Origin: Clostridia bacterium
GTDB lineage: Bacteria > Bacillota > Clostridia > Oscillospirales > CAG-272
Reading direction: 5' to 3'
Assembly: GCA_017536635.1 (NCBI GenBank)
Contig: JAFXHA010000067.1
Span: 1 to 45,017, forward strand
Length of the DNA: 45,017 bases
Shown: positions 31,441 through 39,669 of the stretch, piece after piece
Layout: the number at the start of each line of letters is the position of its first letter
Numbering within the stretch: position 1 is the stretch's first letter
Notes under the pieces: model-generated
Database searches by the model: none
Seen by the model: the letters and a program-made list of their open reading frames with translations, nothing else
What the model was told of the DNA's origin: nothing
Position numbers and translations under genes: made by a program

Positions 31441-31555
31441 TATGGGTGGGGGAATTTGATACGCCCCATAGACACGGACTCCTTCCGTCTTTCGCTTCGC
31501 GAAATCCACCTCCCTGGGAGATGGAGGCTAAGATAAGTTGAGCGCAAGCATAAAA
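31441..31555. repeat. Second copy of the interspersed repeat (inverted relative to element A)
   Basis: Read on the minus strand, this region contains GCGCTCAACTTATCTTAGCCTCC, a CTCCCAGGGAGGTGG dyad, a TTTCGCGAAGCGAAA hairpin, then the core that also occurs at 14335-14379. The two cores align over about 43-45 bases with a 2-base gap and a few substitutions. From 31556 to 31601 only AT-rich sequence and a weak GCTTTTTT/AAAAAAGC hairpin (31578-31594) are seen, possibly ending the truB transcript. Confidence 0.75.
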
Positions 31556-31601
31556 TTTGACGTAAGTTTTTTGCTAAGCTTTTTTCAAAAAAGCGTAAAA
31601 A

Positions 31602-32528
31602 TTATATCTCAAAAAACTTAATTGCCTTTATGGCGCTACCGTCGTCGAAATCGCGGACCTCGCCGAGTGCGAAGAACCGTCCGTCTGCGGTACACAGGCG
31701 CACACGCGTGCCCGTGGCAAAATCCGTTTTTATCTTCTTCTGATATATTTCACAGCCGTTTCGACAGAGCTTTTCGTAAAATGCGGGGAGCCTTACGGCT
31801 TCAAGCGTAGCGAACAAACTCTCAACGGGCAAGAGAAGGGCCTCGCGCTCGGATCCGCTCATCTGCTCAAGAGCATCGAGCGTGGTCGAGTCGGCTATGT
31901 CAAAGCCGCCCGCGCTCGTTCTTCGCAGAGATGCCATAACGCCGCCACAGCCGAGAGACGCGCCGATATCGGCGCAGAGAGTTCTTATATAGGTTCCCGA
32001 CGAGCAATGCACGTCGAGCGTGTAGTCGGAAATAGCGTCGGTGGGCGCAGCTTCAAGCGAGAATATAGTGATATCCCTTGCCTCGCGCTCGATAGTCTTT
32101 CCCTCGCGGGCAAGCTCATAGAGCTTTTTTCCGTCGACCTTGAGCGCGCTGTACATGGGCGGTATCTGCTTGACGTTGCCAACGAAGCGCGCGCAGGCGG
32201 ATATTACCTCGTCCTGCGTCGGAAGCTCGCCGCGGTGCGTGTCGAGCACAGTGCCCGTTACGTCCTCGGTGTCGGTCGTAAGACCGAGGCGGAGTGTAGC
32301 AGAATATTTCTTGTCGTCGCATACGAGATATTCCGCCGCCTTTGCCGCCCTGCCAATCAGCACGACGAGCACTCCGCTTGCAAGCGGATCGAGCGTTCCC
32401 GTGTGTCCGACCTTTTTCGTGCCGAACAGCTTTCTCACCTTCCAGACTACGTCGTGAGAGGTGATGCCTGTGGGCTTATCAATTATCAGAATGCCCGAGA
32501 GCTCGGGCATATTTTGTTTTTCGTTCAT
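31602..32528 (-). CDS. truB: tRNA pseudouridine(55) synthase
   Basis: A 308-residue TruB, which makes pseudouridine 55 in the T-loop of tRNAs. LSGILIIDKPTGITSHDVV is the N-terminal signature. KVGHTGTLDPLASGVL contains the catalytic Asp, with KKYSATLRLGLTTDTEDVTG and IPPMYSALKVDGKKLYELAR further on and a PUA-like C-terminal part. In many Firmicutes truB stands beside rbfA/ribF, but here it ends a ychF-trmB-nitroreductase-truB run. An internal Met at residue 7 is an alternative start. Confidence 0.95.
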   Translation of the reverse strand: MNEKQNMPELSGILIIDKPTGITSHDVVWKVRKLFGTKKVGHTGTLDPLASGVLVVLIGRAAKAAEYLVCDDKKYSATLRLGLTTDTEDVTGTVLDTHRGELPTQDEVISACARFVGNVKQIPPMYSALKVDGKKLYELAREGKTIEREARDITIFSLEAAPTDAISDYTLDVHCSSGTYIRTLCADIGASLGCGGVMASLRRTSAGGFDIADSTTLDALEQMSGSEREALLLPVESLFATLEAVRLPAFYEKLCRNGCEIYQKKIKTDFATGTRVRLCTADGRFFALGEVRDFDDGSAIKAIKFFEI

Positions 32529-32552
32529 GCCGAGCCTCGCTTTCCGTTGCCT

Positions 32553-33128
32553 TTACTTGATTATAATATCCTCAAGCTTTCTCTTGGGGGCGTAGTGTAC
32601 GTTGTTTTCGTCGCGATAGTAGTTTACGTCGCCGTCCTTGGCATCGGTGAGAATAACAGTCTCGTCAGGTCTGCCAAGCGCTAAAATGAGCTTGGGAACG
32701 AGCTGGTCGTCAAGTCCAAGCGCCTCGGAGACCTTTTCCGCCTTTGCCGAGCCGATGATGCAGCCGCCGAAACCGTCCTCTGCGGCGCGGAGCATTATCG
32801 TTTGCGCAACGATACCGACGTCTACCATAAATATGGGCGCCTCGGCGGCAACCGATCTGTCGTGGCAGATGACGATAAACGCCGTCGGCTCCTTGTCCTC
32901 GGGCGGAAGCTTTATTGTAAGCGAGCCTGCCCAGAAGGTGAGTGGCTGAAGTTGTGCGCACTCCTTTGGCGTGGAGATTATTTTGTATTTAAGCGGCTGA
33001 AGATTTCTTGCCGCGGGGCATTTTCTTGCCGTGTCTATCCAATCGAGTAAAAGCTCCTCGGGAATTGCTTCGCCCGACACAAAAGTTCTTTTACTGCGGC
33101 TTTTTTCTACGAGTTCCTTTAGCATCAT
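32553..33128 (-). CDS. Nitroreductase family protein
   Basis: A 191-residue FMN-dependent oxidoreductase of the nitroreductase family. SRSKRTFVSGEAIPEELL is the N-terminal flavin-phosphate binding region, and CPAARNLQPLKYKII follows. GIVAQTIMLRAAEDGFGGCIIGSAKAEKV contains the usual Ala/Gly-rich FMN segment. The physiological substrate is unknown. The gene begins with two Met codons and starts 7 bases after trmB, so the two are co-transcribed. Confidence 0.88.
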   Translation of the reverse strand: MMLKELVEKSRSKRTFVSGEAIPEELLLDWIDTARKCPAARNLQPLKYKIISTPKECAQLQPLTFWAGSLTIKLPPEDKEPTAFIVICHDRSVAAEAPIFMVDVGIVAQTIMLRAAEDGFGGCIIGSAKAEKVSEALGLDDQLVPKLILALGRPDETVILTDAKDGDVNYYRDENNVHYAPKRKLEDIIIK

Positions 33129-33135
33129 ATACCTC

Positions 33136-33792
33136 TCAGGCTTTGAATTTTATCCAAGCGGAGTTTATCGTAAATCCCTTTTCCGAGAAATTCTTTTCGT
33201 ACTCGGTCATCACGTTGTCCGCGGCGCATTCTTCGGAATGAAGGTCGCGCGTAACGAACAGAAGCTCTGTGCCGAACTGCTCGAACTCCTCAAGGCTGAA
33301 ATCAAAAAGTCCTACGTTATCGGTCTTGAATTTAAGTATTCCGTCGGGCTTGAGAAGCTTCTTGTATATTTCAAGGAATCTTCTGTGCGTAAGGCGGCGC
33401 TTTGCGTGTCCTGCCTTGGGCCACGGATCGCTGAAATTAAGATATATGCAGTCTATCGAATGCTCGGGAAGGTTGTCCGCGAGCATTGCCGCGTCGGTTA
33501 TCATAAAACGGATGTTGTCGCCCTCGCGCTCGTCGGCGGATCTCTTGGCTTTTTCAAGCGCTATGCAGCATACGTCGGCAACGCGCTCAAGCGCAACGAA
33601 ATTCACGTCGGGATACTTCTGAGCCATTCCGCAGGCAAAGTTGCCCTTACCGCAGCCTATCTCAAGGTGCACGGGCTGATCCTTTGGAAATATTCCGCCA
33701 AATCCGTCCTTGAGTAATTCGGGAGAGGCGATAAGCAGCTCGGAGCACGCCGCGATGCGAGCCGCACCGTTTTTCTTTTTTCGCATTCTCAT
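33136..33792 (-). CDS. trmB: tRNA (guanine-N7-)-methyltransferase
   Basis: A 218-residue SAM-dependent enzyme that makes m7G46 in tRNA. The SAM motif is LEIGCGKGNF (43-52). The catalytic region DCIYLNFSDPWPKAGHAKRRLTH and FKTDN, and the C-terminal TEYEKNFSEKG segment, are the TrmB signatures. The ribosome binding site GGAGG lies inside a small GGAG-gca-CTCC dyad just before the ATG. The gene is 22 bases after ychF on the same strand. Confidence 0.95.
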   Translation of the reverse strand: MRMRKKKNGAARIAACSELLIASPELLKDGFGGIFPKDQPVHLEIGCGKGNFACGMAQKYPDVNFVALERVADVCCIALEKAKRSADEREGDNIRFMITDAAMLADNLPEHSIDCIYLNFSDPWPKAGHAKRRLTHRRFLEIYKKLLKPDGILKFKTDNVGLFDFSLEEFEQFGTELLFVTRDLHSEECAADNVMTEYEKNFSEKGFTINSAWIKFKA

Positions 33793-33814
33793 AGGAGTGC
33801 CTCCAAACAGATTA

Positions 33815-34909
33815 TTATACGTTAAATCTGAACAGAACGATGTCGCCGTCCTTCATCACGTAGTCCTTACCCTCACTGCGATAAAGACCGGCATCTCTTG
33901 CCGCTGCCATACTGCCGCATTTTACGAGGTCGTCGAACGCCACTATCTCGGCACGAATGAATCCGCGCTCGAAATCGCTGTGGATCTTTCCTGCCGCACC
34001 CGGAGCCTTAGTACCCTTGACGATAGTCCACGCGCGTACTTCCTGAGGGCCTGCTGTCAGATAGCTGATGAGTCCGAGCAGAGAATAGCTTGCCTTGATA
34101 AGTCTGTCAAGACCGCTCTCCTGGATGCCGAGGTCGTCGAGGAACATCTGCTTTTCCTCGGCGTCAAGCTCTGCAATTTCTGCCTCAAGCTGAGCGCATA
34201 CCGCGATTATCTGCGAGTGCTCGCGCTCTGCTTGCTCCTTGAGAGCCATATAGTCGGCGTTGTCCGTGGGCTCCTCGGATGCCTCGTCCTCGCTGACGTT
34301 TGCAACGTAGATGACGGGCTTGAGAGAGAGCAGGGGAGTGTCGTAAAGACAAGCAAGCTCGTCCTCGCTCAGCTCGACCTCGCGCGCACACTTTCCGTCA
34401 GAGAGAGCCGCGTGGAGCTTTTCAAAGACAGCCAGCTCACCCGCAAGCGTTTTGTCGCCCTTCATAGCCTTTTTCGTTCTGTCGATCCTGCGCTCTACCA
34501 TCTCAATATCCGAGAAGATAAGCTCGAGATTGATGGTCTCAAGGTCGCGCAGAGAGTTTATGTTACCGTCAACGTGGATTATGTTGTCGTTCTTGAAGCA
34601 TCTTACGACGTGGATGATCGCGTCTACCTCACGAATGTGCGAGAGAAATTTGTTTCCGAGTCCCTCACCCTTGGATGCACCCTTTACAAGTCCTGCGATG
34701 TCGACGAATTCGATAACGGCGGGAGTATATTTTTCGGGGGAGTGCATTTTGGCGAGATAATCGAGACGCGAGTCGGGAACTGCTACTACGCCTACGTTAG
34801 GCTCGATCGTGCAGAAGGGATAGTTTGCCGATTCCGCACCCGCGCCGGTAAGCGCGTTAAAAAGCGTACTTTTTCCAACGTTGGGTAATCCTACGATACC
34901 AAGTTTCAT
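33815..34909 (-). CDS. ychF: Redox-regulated ATPase YchF (OLA1 family)
   Basis: A 364-residue Obg-family P-loop protein that binds ribosomes and prefers ATP. MKLGIVGLPNVGKSTLFNALTG contains the P-loop, DIAGLVKGASKGEGLGNKFL is the switch II/G3 region and NVSEDE takes the place of the NKxD specificity motif. A coiled-coil segment (about 200-230) and the C-terminal TGS-like domain (RAWTIVKGTKAPGAAGKIHSDF, ending ILFRFNV) complete the family pattern. It is the first gene of its operon. Confidence 0.97.
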   Translation of the reverse strand: MKLGIVGLPNVGKSTLFNALTGAGAESANYPFCTIEPNVGVVAVPDSRLDYLAKMHSPEKYTPAVIEFVDIAGLVKGASKGEGLGNKFLSHIREVDAIIHVVRCFKNDNIIHVDGNINSLRDLETINLELIFSDIEMVERRIDRTKKAMKGDKTLAGELAVFEKLHAALSDGKCAREVELSEDELACLYDTPLLSLKPVIYVANVSEDEASEEPTDNADYMALKEQAEREHSQIIAVCAQLEAEIAELDAEEKQMFLDDLGIQESGLDRLIKASYSLLGLISYLTAGPQEVRAWTIVKGTKAPGAAGKIHSDFERGFIRAEIVAFDDLVKCGSMAAARDAGLYRSEGKDYVMKDGDIVLFRFNV

Positions 34910-34953
34910 TTTATGAGATTCCTTTCGGTGATATAAAATTCGTTCAATATTAT

Positions 34954-34982
34954 ATTATACTATAAATAATTTCATTTTTCAA
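34954..34982 (-). promoter_or_regulatory. Promoter of the ychF operon
   Basis: On the minus strand, TTGAAA (34977-34982) and TATAAT (34954-34959), spacer 17. The rest of the 350-base gap to the response regulator is AT-rich and shows no further structure. Confidence 0.85.
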
Positions 34983-35148
34983 GTGGCTTTTAAAAAAGCT
35001 TGTACAAAACGCAAAAAAACATAATATCTTTTTCTTTTTTGTGAGCAGAAAAATTTAATCAATTATGAATAAAATGTTGTAATTTTTGACGGCTTTGTGA
35101 AAATGAAATAAAAATTTAAAGAATTTTATAAAAAAATTAAAAAAGTAT

Positions 35149-35177
35149 TTGCAATTTCGGAAAAAATATGTTATAAT
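35149..35177 (+). promoter_or_regulatory. Promoter of the response regulator gene
   Basis: TTGCAA (35149-35154) and TATAAT (35172-35177), spacer 17, about 100 bases before the start codon. Confidence 0.82.
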
Positions 35178-35281
35178 TTAGTCTGCAAGGTAATATTTTG
35201 AGAAAAATGCAATAATCTGATAAAATTACTGCGAAATCAGGTAAAATTATTGCTTGTGTGATTTCAGGTCTGGAGGTAAAA

Positions 35282-35974
35282 ATGCTGGATACTAAAATTC
35301 TTGTTATTGACGATGATGAAAATATAAGCGAGCTTCTCAAGCTGTATTTCGAAAACGAGGGATACAGTGTAAAGATCGCGAGCGACGGCGTTCAGGGACT
35401 CAGCTATTTCAAGATATACGAGCCCGATATGGTCCTGCTCGATATAATGCTTCCCAAAAAGGACGGTTGGCAGGTCTGCCGTGAGATCCGTGAGATGTCC
35501 TCGAAGCCGATAATTATGGTTACCGCAAAGTGCGAGGTGTTCGATAAGGTGCTCGGACTTGAGCTCGGCGCTGACGATTTCGTGGTCAAGCCCTTCGATA
35601 TGAAGGAGCTCAGTGCGCGTGTCAAGGCGGTTCTCCGTCGCTATCAGGCGCACACGAATCAGGAGGACGAGGAGGTTATCAAGTTTGATAACATCGAGAT
35701 CAGTCATCAGAAGTATGAGTTAAAGCTTAACGGCAAGGTCGTTGACGTGCCGCCCAAGGAGCTTGAGCTGCTTTATTTCCTTGCATCCAATTACAACAGA
35801 GTATTTACCCGCGATCAGCTTCTTGACAAGGTCTGGGGCTTTGATTACCTCGGAGATTCGAGAACGGTAGACGTACACGTAAAGCGCCTTCGTGAGAAGC
35901 TTGAGGGTGTGTCTGATAAGTGGACGCTCAAGACTGTCTGGGGCGTTGGATACAAATTCGAGCTTATCGGTTAA
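35282..35974 (+). CDS. OmpR/PhoB-family response regulator
   Basis: A 230-residue two-component regulator. The receiver domain (1-118) has the acidic pair D10-D12, phospho-acceptor D54 (LLDIMLP), T81 and K103 (VVKPFD). The C-terminal winged helix (130-230) has the OmpR pattern with PPKELELLYFLASN, RTVDVHVKRLREKL and TVWGVGYKFE. The frame extends upstream to 35258, but GGAGG at 35273-35277 places the start at ATG 35282. No sensor kinase gene is next to it: a terminator follows, then an HtrA-like protease gene. It is an orphan here, and its stimulus is unknown. Confidence 0.93.
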   Translation: MLDTKILVIDDDENISELLKLYFENEGYSVKIASDGVQGLSYFKIYEPDMVLLDIMLPKKDGWQVCREIREMSSKPIIMVTAKCEVFDKVLGLELGADDFVVKPFDMKELSARVKAVLRRYQAHTNQEDEEVIKFDNIEISHQKYELKLNGKVVDVPPKELELLYFLASNYNRVFTRDQLLDKVWGFDYLGDSRTVDVHVKRLREKLEGVSDKWTLKTVWGVGYKFELIG

Positions 35975-35990
35975 ATTTAAAATTTTATTG

Positions 35991-36023
35991 CGGAAACGCC
36001 AAATTCGGCGTTTCCGTATTTTT
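35991..36023 (+). terminator. Terminator after the response regulator gene
   Basis: A perfect 10-bp stem, CGGAAACGCC/GGCGTTTCCG (35991-36000 with 36007-36016), followed by TATTTTTTT. Confidence 0.93.
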
Positions 36024-36113
36024 TTGTCAGAAGCGTAAATGATATAAAGTGAATAAAAATGCCGCCGAGCGTCAATAAATATAGTAATCAATAGTTTTTT
36101 TAGGAGAAATGCT

Positions 36114-37595
36114 ATGAATATATGGCGCAAAAAGCGGGATATGTTTCGCCATGACGGCTCGCCCGAGGATCTTGCGGATATCAACGAGCAGGAGCTTGCC
36201 AAGGATACTCCGAGAGGTGAGCATATCGGCGGGCGGCGAGAAAGCGATGGGATCCCAAAAACGTCAGATAGATCGGATATATCAGATGGATCGAATAAAA
36301 ATACGGATATAGCAGCTATTTATGACTCTCCGATAGTGCGAGCCGATGAAAAACGCGATATAAGCAAGCCGTACACAGCCAAGAAGAAAAGCGAGCATAA
36401 GGGCAATGACGACGAGGATATTGTTAAAGAATTCGTTTCCTTTGATGACGGTGAGGATGAGGAAGAGGGCAGGCGCGATGCAAGCGCCGCGTTTTTCAAG
36501 ACCGTGATCATTTTGTCGATGCTCGTCTCGCTTTTGATATTCGCCTTCGTTATGCTCGGCGCGTATTCAGACGGGGAAGAGCCGATACCCGATCTGCCCG
36601 AGGACACGCAGACCGATAGCGAGCAGGTGATACGCGAGGGAGACAGAGTGATATATATACGGGAGCTTGACGAGGACAGCGGCATTATGACAACTTCCGA
36701 GATCTATGAAAAAAACAACGCTTCGGTGGTAACCGTTATCGCGAGCATCGGAAACACGCGTAGCGTTGGCACGGGATTTGTACTGTCATCCGACGGATAC
36801 GTAGCCACCGCGAGCCATACGCTTGACGGTGCGGAGAGCATCAGCGTGCTTTTATGCGACGGTAGAAGGGTTGATGCAAATATAGTCGGTAAGGACGAAT
36901 TCAGCGATCTTGCGCTGCTTCGTATATATACCGACGGGCTTATCGGCGTTGAGCTCGGAGACTCGGATAAGCTGCTTGTCGGCGAGCGCATAGTGGCGAT
37001 AGGCACGCCGTATTCAGAGGAATTTTCGGGCAGTGCGTTTTCCGGAAGTATATCGAACTGTAATCGGGTAGTGTCGGTGTATGATGACAAAACGGGCAAG
37101 CTTGAAAAAAAGATGACTTTCGTTCAGCTTTCGGCAACTCTTGGAAAGGGTTGCTCAGGGTGTCCGGTGTTTGATGAATACGGTAAGGTCATCGGAGTTC
37201 TTTCGGCAAGGCTTGGCGACGGAACCAACGGAGTTTGCTTTGCGATCCCGATAAACGGCGCGGCAGAGATCCTTAATAAGCTGAAGTCGGGGGAGAGTGT
37301 GGAGAATTCACAGAATGCCGTCGCAACGCCTGCGCCGAGGCTGGGAGTTCTCGGAGTTACGGTAAACGAAAACGGTGTAAGAGGAGTTAAGATAAGCTCG
37401 TTTACAGACGACACCTGCGACGCCGCATCAAAGCTTAAAGCAGGAGACGTGATAGTCTCGGTAGCATCGCACGAGGTGTTCTCATATTCGGACGTATCCG
37501 ATGCAATAAGTAAATATTTGGTCGGGGATCATATCGAGGTTACCGTCTGGCGCTCAGGTCAGCGACTGACGTTTATAGTTGAGCTTATCGATTAG
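36114..37595 (+). CDS. HtrA-like membrane-anchored serine protease with PDZ domain
   Basis: A 493-residue protein: a long, highly charged cytoplasmic N-terminal region (1-125), one membrane helix (about 128-150), an extracellular S1C trypsin-like domain (about 195-395) and a PDZ domain (409-493). The triad is H235 (TASHTLDGA), D265 (FSDLALLR) and S348. The nucleophile motif reads GCSGCP instead of the usual GNSGGP, so activity or the oxyanion hole may differ. HtrA-type enzymes degrade or chaperone misfolded exported proteins. AGGAG precedes the ATG. No clear promoter was found in the 97-base gap behind the upstream terminator. Confidence 0.88.
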   Translation: MNIWRKKRDMFRHDGSPEDLADINEQELAKDTPRGEHIGGRRESDGIPKTSDRSDISDGSNKNTDIAAIYDSPIVRADEKRDISKPYTAKKKSEHKGNDDEDIVKEFVSFDDGEDEEEGRRDASAAFFKTVIILSMLVSLLIFAFVMLGAYSDGEEPIPDLPEDTQTDSEQVIREGDRVIYIRELDEDSGIMTTSEIYEKNNASVVTVIASIGNTRSVGTGFVLSSDGYVATASHTLDGAESISVLLCDGRRVDANIVGKDEFSDLALLRIYTDGLIGVELGDSDKLLVGERIVAIGTPYSEEFSGSAFSGSISNCNRVVSVYDDKTGKLEKKMTFVQLSATLGKGCSGCPVFDEYGKVIGVLSARLGDGTNGVCFAIPINGAAEILNKLKSGESVENSQNAVATPAPRLGVLGVTVNENGVRGVKISSFTDDTCDAASKLKAGDVIVSVASHEVFSYSDVSDAISKYLVGDHIEVTVWRSGQRLTFIVELID

Positions 37596-37621
37596 CTTGT
37601 GTTATCATCAATAAAATCAAA

Positions 37622-37651
37622 ACCCGCAACCCCTTTTCAGAGGTTGCGGGT
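37622..37651. terminator. Bidirectional terminator between convergent genes
   Basis: ACCCGCAACC/GGTTGCGGGT (37622-37631 with 37642-37651). On the minus strand it is followed by TTTTGATTTTATT; on the plus strand by TGATTTGT. Confidence 0.85.
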
Positions 37652-37672
37652 GATTTGTAAAAATTCAGCTTA

Positions 37673-39382
37673 TCAGAATATCTCGGGAATGATATGATCC
37701 ATATCAAGATCAGCGTCCTTAATTATACGCAGGGTCTTGATAACGTAGATCTTGCCGTTCTCAAGAGTTATAGTGTTTCCTTCGGTCTCAACACCGTTGA
37801 CGAGCACCTTGTACTCATACTTGCTTTCTTCGTCGCGGATCTTCAAAGGATTGGAAACGCTTACTACGCTGGGCTTTAATATTCCTGCGCTACTACGAGA
37901 TCCGAACATGCTCGAAGCAACTATCTGATACTCGATGGACAACTGCTCTTCTCTGCCGGATTCGTCGTTTACGATAGCCATTCCGTCCTTGATAGCAACG
38001 TCAACGTATACGTTTCCTTCAAGAGCGTTAAGCTCAGCCAAGGTAATGGTAGAGGGATCTATTGCCTGAGTGAGAGCCGCATCCTTGTAGAAGCCCTTAA
38101 CGGTAACGAAAGGAACCTGCGTTTCTGACGGGTTTCCGTCTCCGTCCGTAGAATATTGCCATTCGTATCCGAAATCACGCTGCAGGTCGTCGGCATACTC
38201 CCTGAAAAGAGCCTCCATCGAAGACGACTCCATATAATACGTTCTCTTATTTTCCATCGGGCCGAGATGCCAGGTTACGTTAACTCCGTTGTCCTCAATC
38301 GCGTCAACTATCAGGGTAGGATCAGAGGGAAGCGATACTGCAATTGCATCGTAGCCTGCCTGATCAAAGCTGTACGCAAAGCTATACGCCATATTAATAC
38401 CTGAGGCGATCTTAATGGTCTCGGAAGCACCCTCGGGCGAGGTCTCGGTAACGTCAGCACTAATATCATAAACTGTAACTACTCTGCTTATCTTGCCATC
38501 CTTTGCGGCGATAGTGCGAGTGTAGTTGATCACGTAATTTTTGATAGTCGTGCTGCTGTCATCAGCAAGCTCTTCAGCCGCAAACTTCGATACGATCGTA
38601 AGAACCGTCTCTCCGGCTTCCTTCTTGACGGTTATCTCGGGCTCCATAGTAATGGTAGCGCCCTCTTTGAGTGCACCGTCTTCTATGGACTCAGCGATCT
38701 CGCGAGCCTTTATCTCGGAGAATACCTTTGCAAATGCCGCCTTGAGATCTGCATAGGTCTCTGCCTTGGTTGCGCCGCCGATCATCTCGTCGATCATCTT
38801 CATCAGACCATCAGCGATCTCCTCTTCGGAAGCACCCTCTGCGTTCTTGTAGTAGGTCTCATCCTCGTAGGGCTCGCTGTTGCCGCTTACGGAATAGTTT
38901 TTGTCATACTCGTAAAGCGCGCCGTCAACTAAGAACACCTTGTTGATGGATTCATATGAATAAGCATATTCTCCGCCGCTCTGCATGCCCTCTTTCTCGA
39001 AGTAGATATTCTTCTCGGGGTCAACGGACATAGCCATGGTTGCGGTACCCTCGTAGATCTCTTCGCCTTCCTGCTCGTTCTGACTTTGGGTAGCGTTAAC
39101 GGTCAAAGCGCCCTTGTAAGCCATAGTTGCCTCATATGCTTCAAGCACTTCAGCAAAAAGCGCCTCGTCGCTCTTTGCGCCGGTCGAGCCGCCCTTATCA
39201 TCGGTCTCTGCGGTAGTACCTGCAGTGGTGCCTGCATCGGTCGAAGCCGCCGTGGTGTCGGAAGCACCCGTTGTGTCGGAAGTGCCGTCTGCTCCGCCGC
39301 CGTTAGCACAGGAAACAGCGCCAAGGCACAAAATAACTAAAAGCGCCAAAGAAATAATTCTGAAAATAACCTTGTTTTTCAT
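37673..39382 (-). CDS. Large lipoprotein of unknown function
   Basis: A 569-residue lipoprotein: signal peptide with lipobox GAVSC (C25), then a Thr/Ser/Ala/Asp-rich linker to about residue 70. A long extracellular region follows, with segments such as EALFAEVLEAYEATMAYKGALTVNATQ and a repeated pattern of beta-strand-like sequence. It resembles DUF-type surface lipoproteins of Clostridia, but I recognise no named domain. GGGG upstream of the ATG serves as binding site. It is monocistronic. The linker is like that of the lipoprotein at 14777-15631. Confidence 0.8.
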   Translation of the reverse strand: MKNKVIFRIISLALLVILCLGAVSCANGGGADGTSDTTGASDTTAASTDAGTTAGTTAETDDKGGSTGAKSDEALFAEVLEAYEATMAYKGALTVNATQSQNEQEGEEIYEGTATMAMSVDPEKNIYFEKEGMQSGGEYAYSYESINKVFLVDGALYEYDKNYSVSGNSEPYEDETYYKNAEGASEEEIADGLMKMIDEMIGGATKAETYADLKAAFAKVFSEIKAREIAESIEDGALKEGATITMEPEITVKKEAGETVLTIVSKFAAEELADDSSTTIKNYVINYTRTIAAKDGKISRVVTVYDISADVTETSPEGASETIKIASGINMAYSFAYSFDQAGYDAIAVSLPSDPTLIVDAIEDNGVNVTWHLGPMENKRTYYMESSSMEALFREYADDLQRDFGYEWQYSTDGDGNPSETQVPFVTVKGFYKDAALTQAIDPSTITLAELNALEGNVYVDVAIKDGMAIVNDESGREEQLSIEYQIVASSMFGSRSSAGILKPSVVSVSNPLKIRDEESKYEYKVLVNGVETEGNTITLENGKIYVIKTLRIIKDADLDMDHIIPEIF

Positions 39383-39425
39383 AACAATCCCCTTTCGTTT
39401 TTTGTTTTTTAAAGGTTACAGTTTC

Positions 39426-39454
39426 ATTTTAGCACACTTTTGGCAGGGTGTCAA
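39426..39454 (-). promoter_or_regulatory. Promoter of the large lipoprotein gene
   Basis: On the minus strand, TTGACA (39449-39454) and TAAAAT (39426-39431), spacer 17. Confidence 0.88.
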
Positions 39455-39565
39455 GGGAAAACGGGTATTTGATAAGTGAAAATGCGATGACGAATGAGGA
39501 GAAAAGAACTTTGCGTATCATAGCCGAACTCTACCAACGCGATATACGTATAAACTATAAGTTTA

Positions 39566-39594
39566 TTGACTCTTCTAAGGAAATATTTTATAAT
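39566..39594 (+). promoter_or_regulatory. Promoter of the ABC exporter genes
   Basis: TTGACT (39566-39571) and TATAAT (39589-39594), spacer 17. Its position inside the upstream extension of the first reading frame supports a start codon at 39670. Confidence 0.88.
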
Positions 39595-39669
39595 TTTTTT
39601 AGGAAACGTCAAACCTTTTTGGAAAACCGTACACTATATGATCAGAAGGCATCAAAGGGGGGGATATCA

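Noticed and set aside
33710-34888. Long plus-strand frame opposite ychF
   Set aside because: ychF on the minus strand is unambiguous; the antisense frame matches nothing.
39448-39669. Extended N-terminus of the first ABC exporter
   Set aside because: The promoter (39566-39594) lies inside the extension, so it would not be transcribed from there; a binding site precedes 39670.
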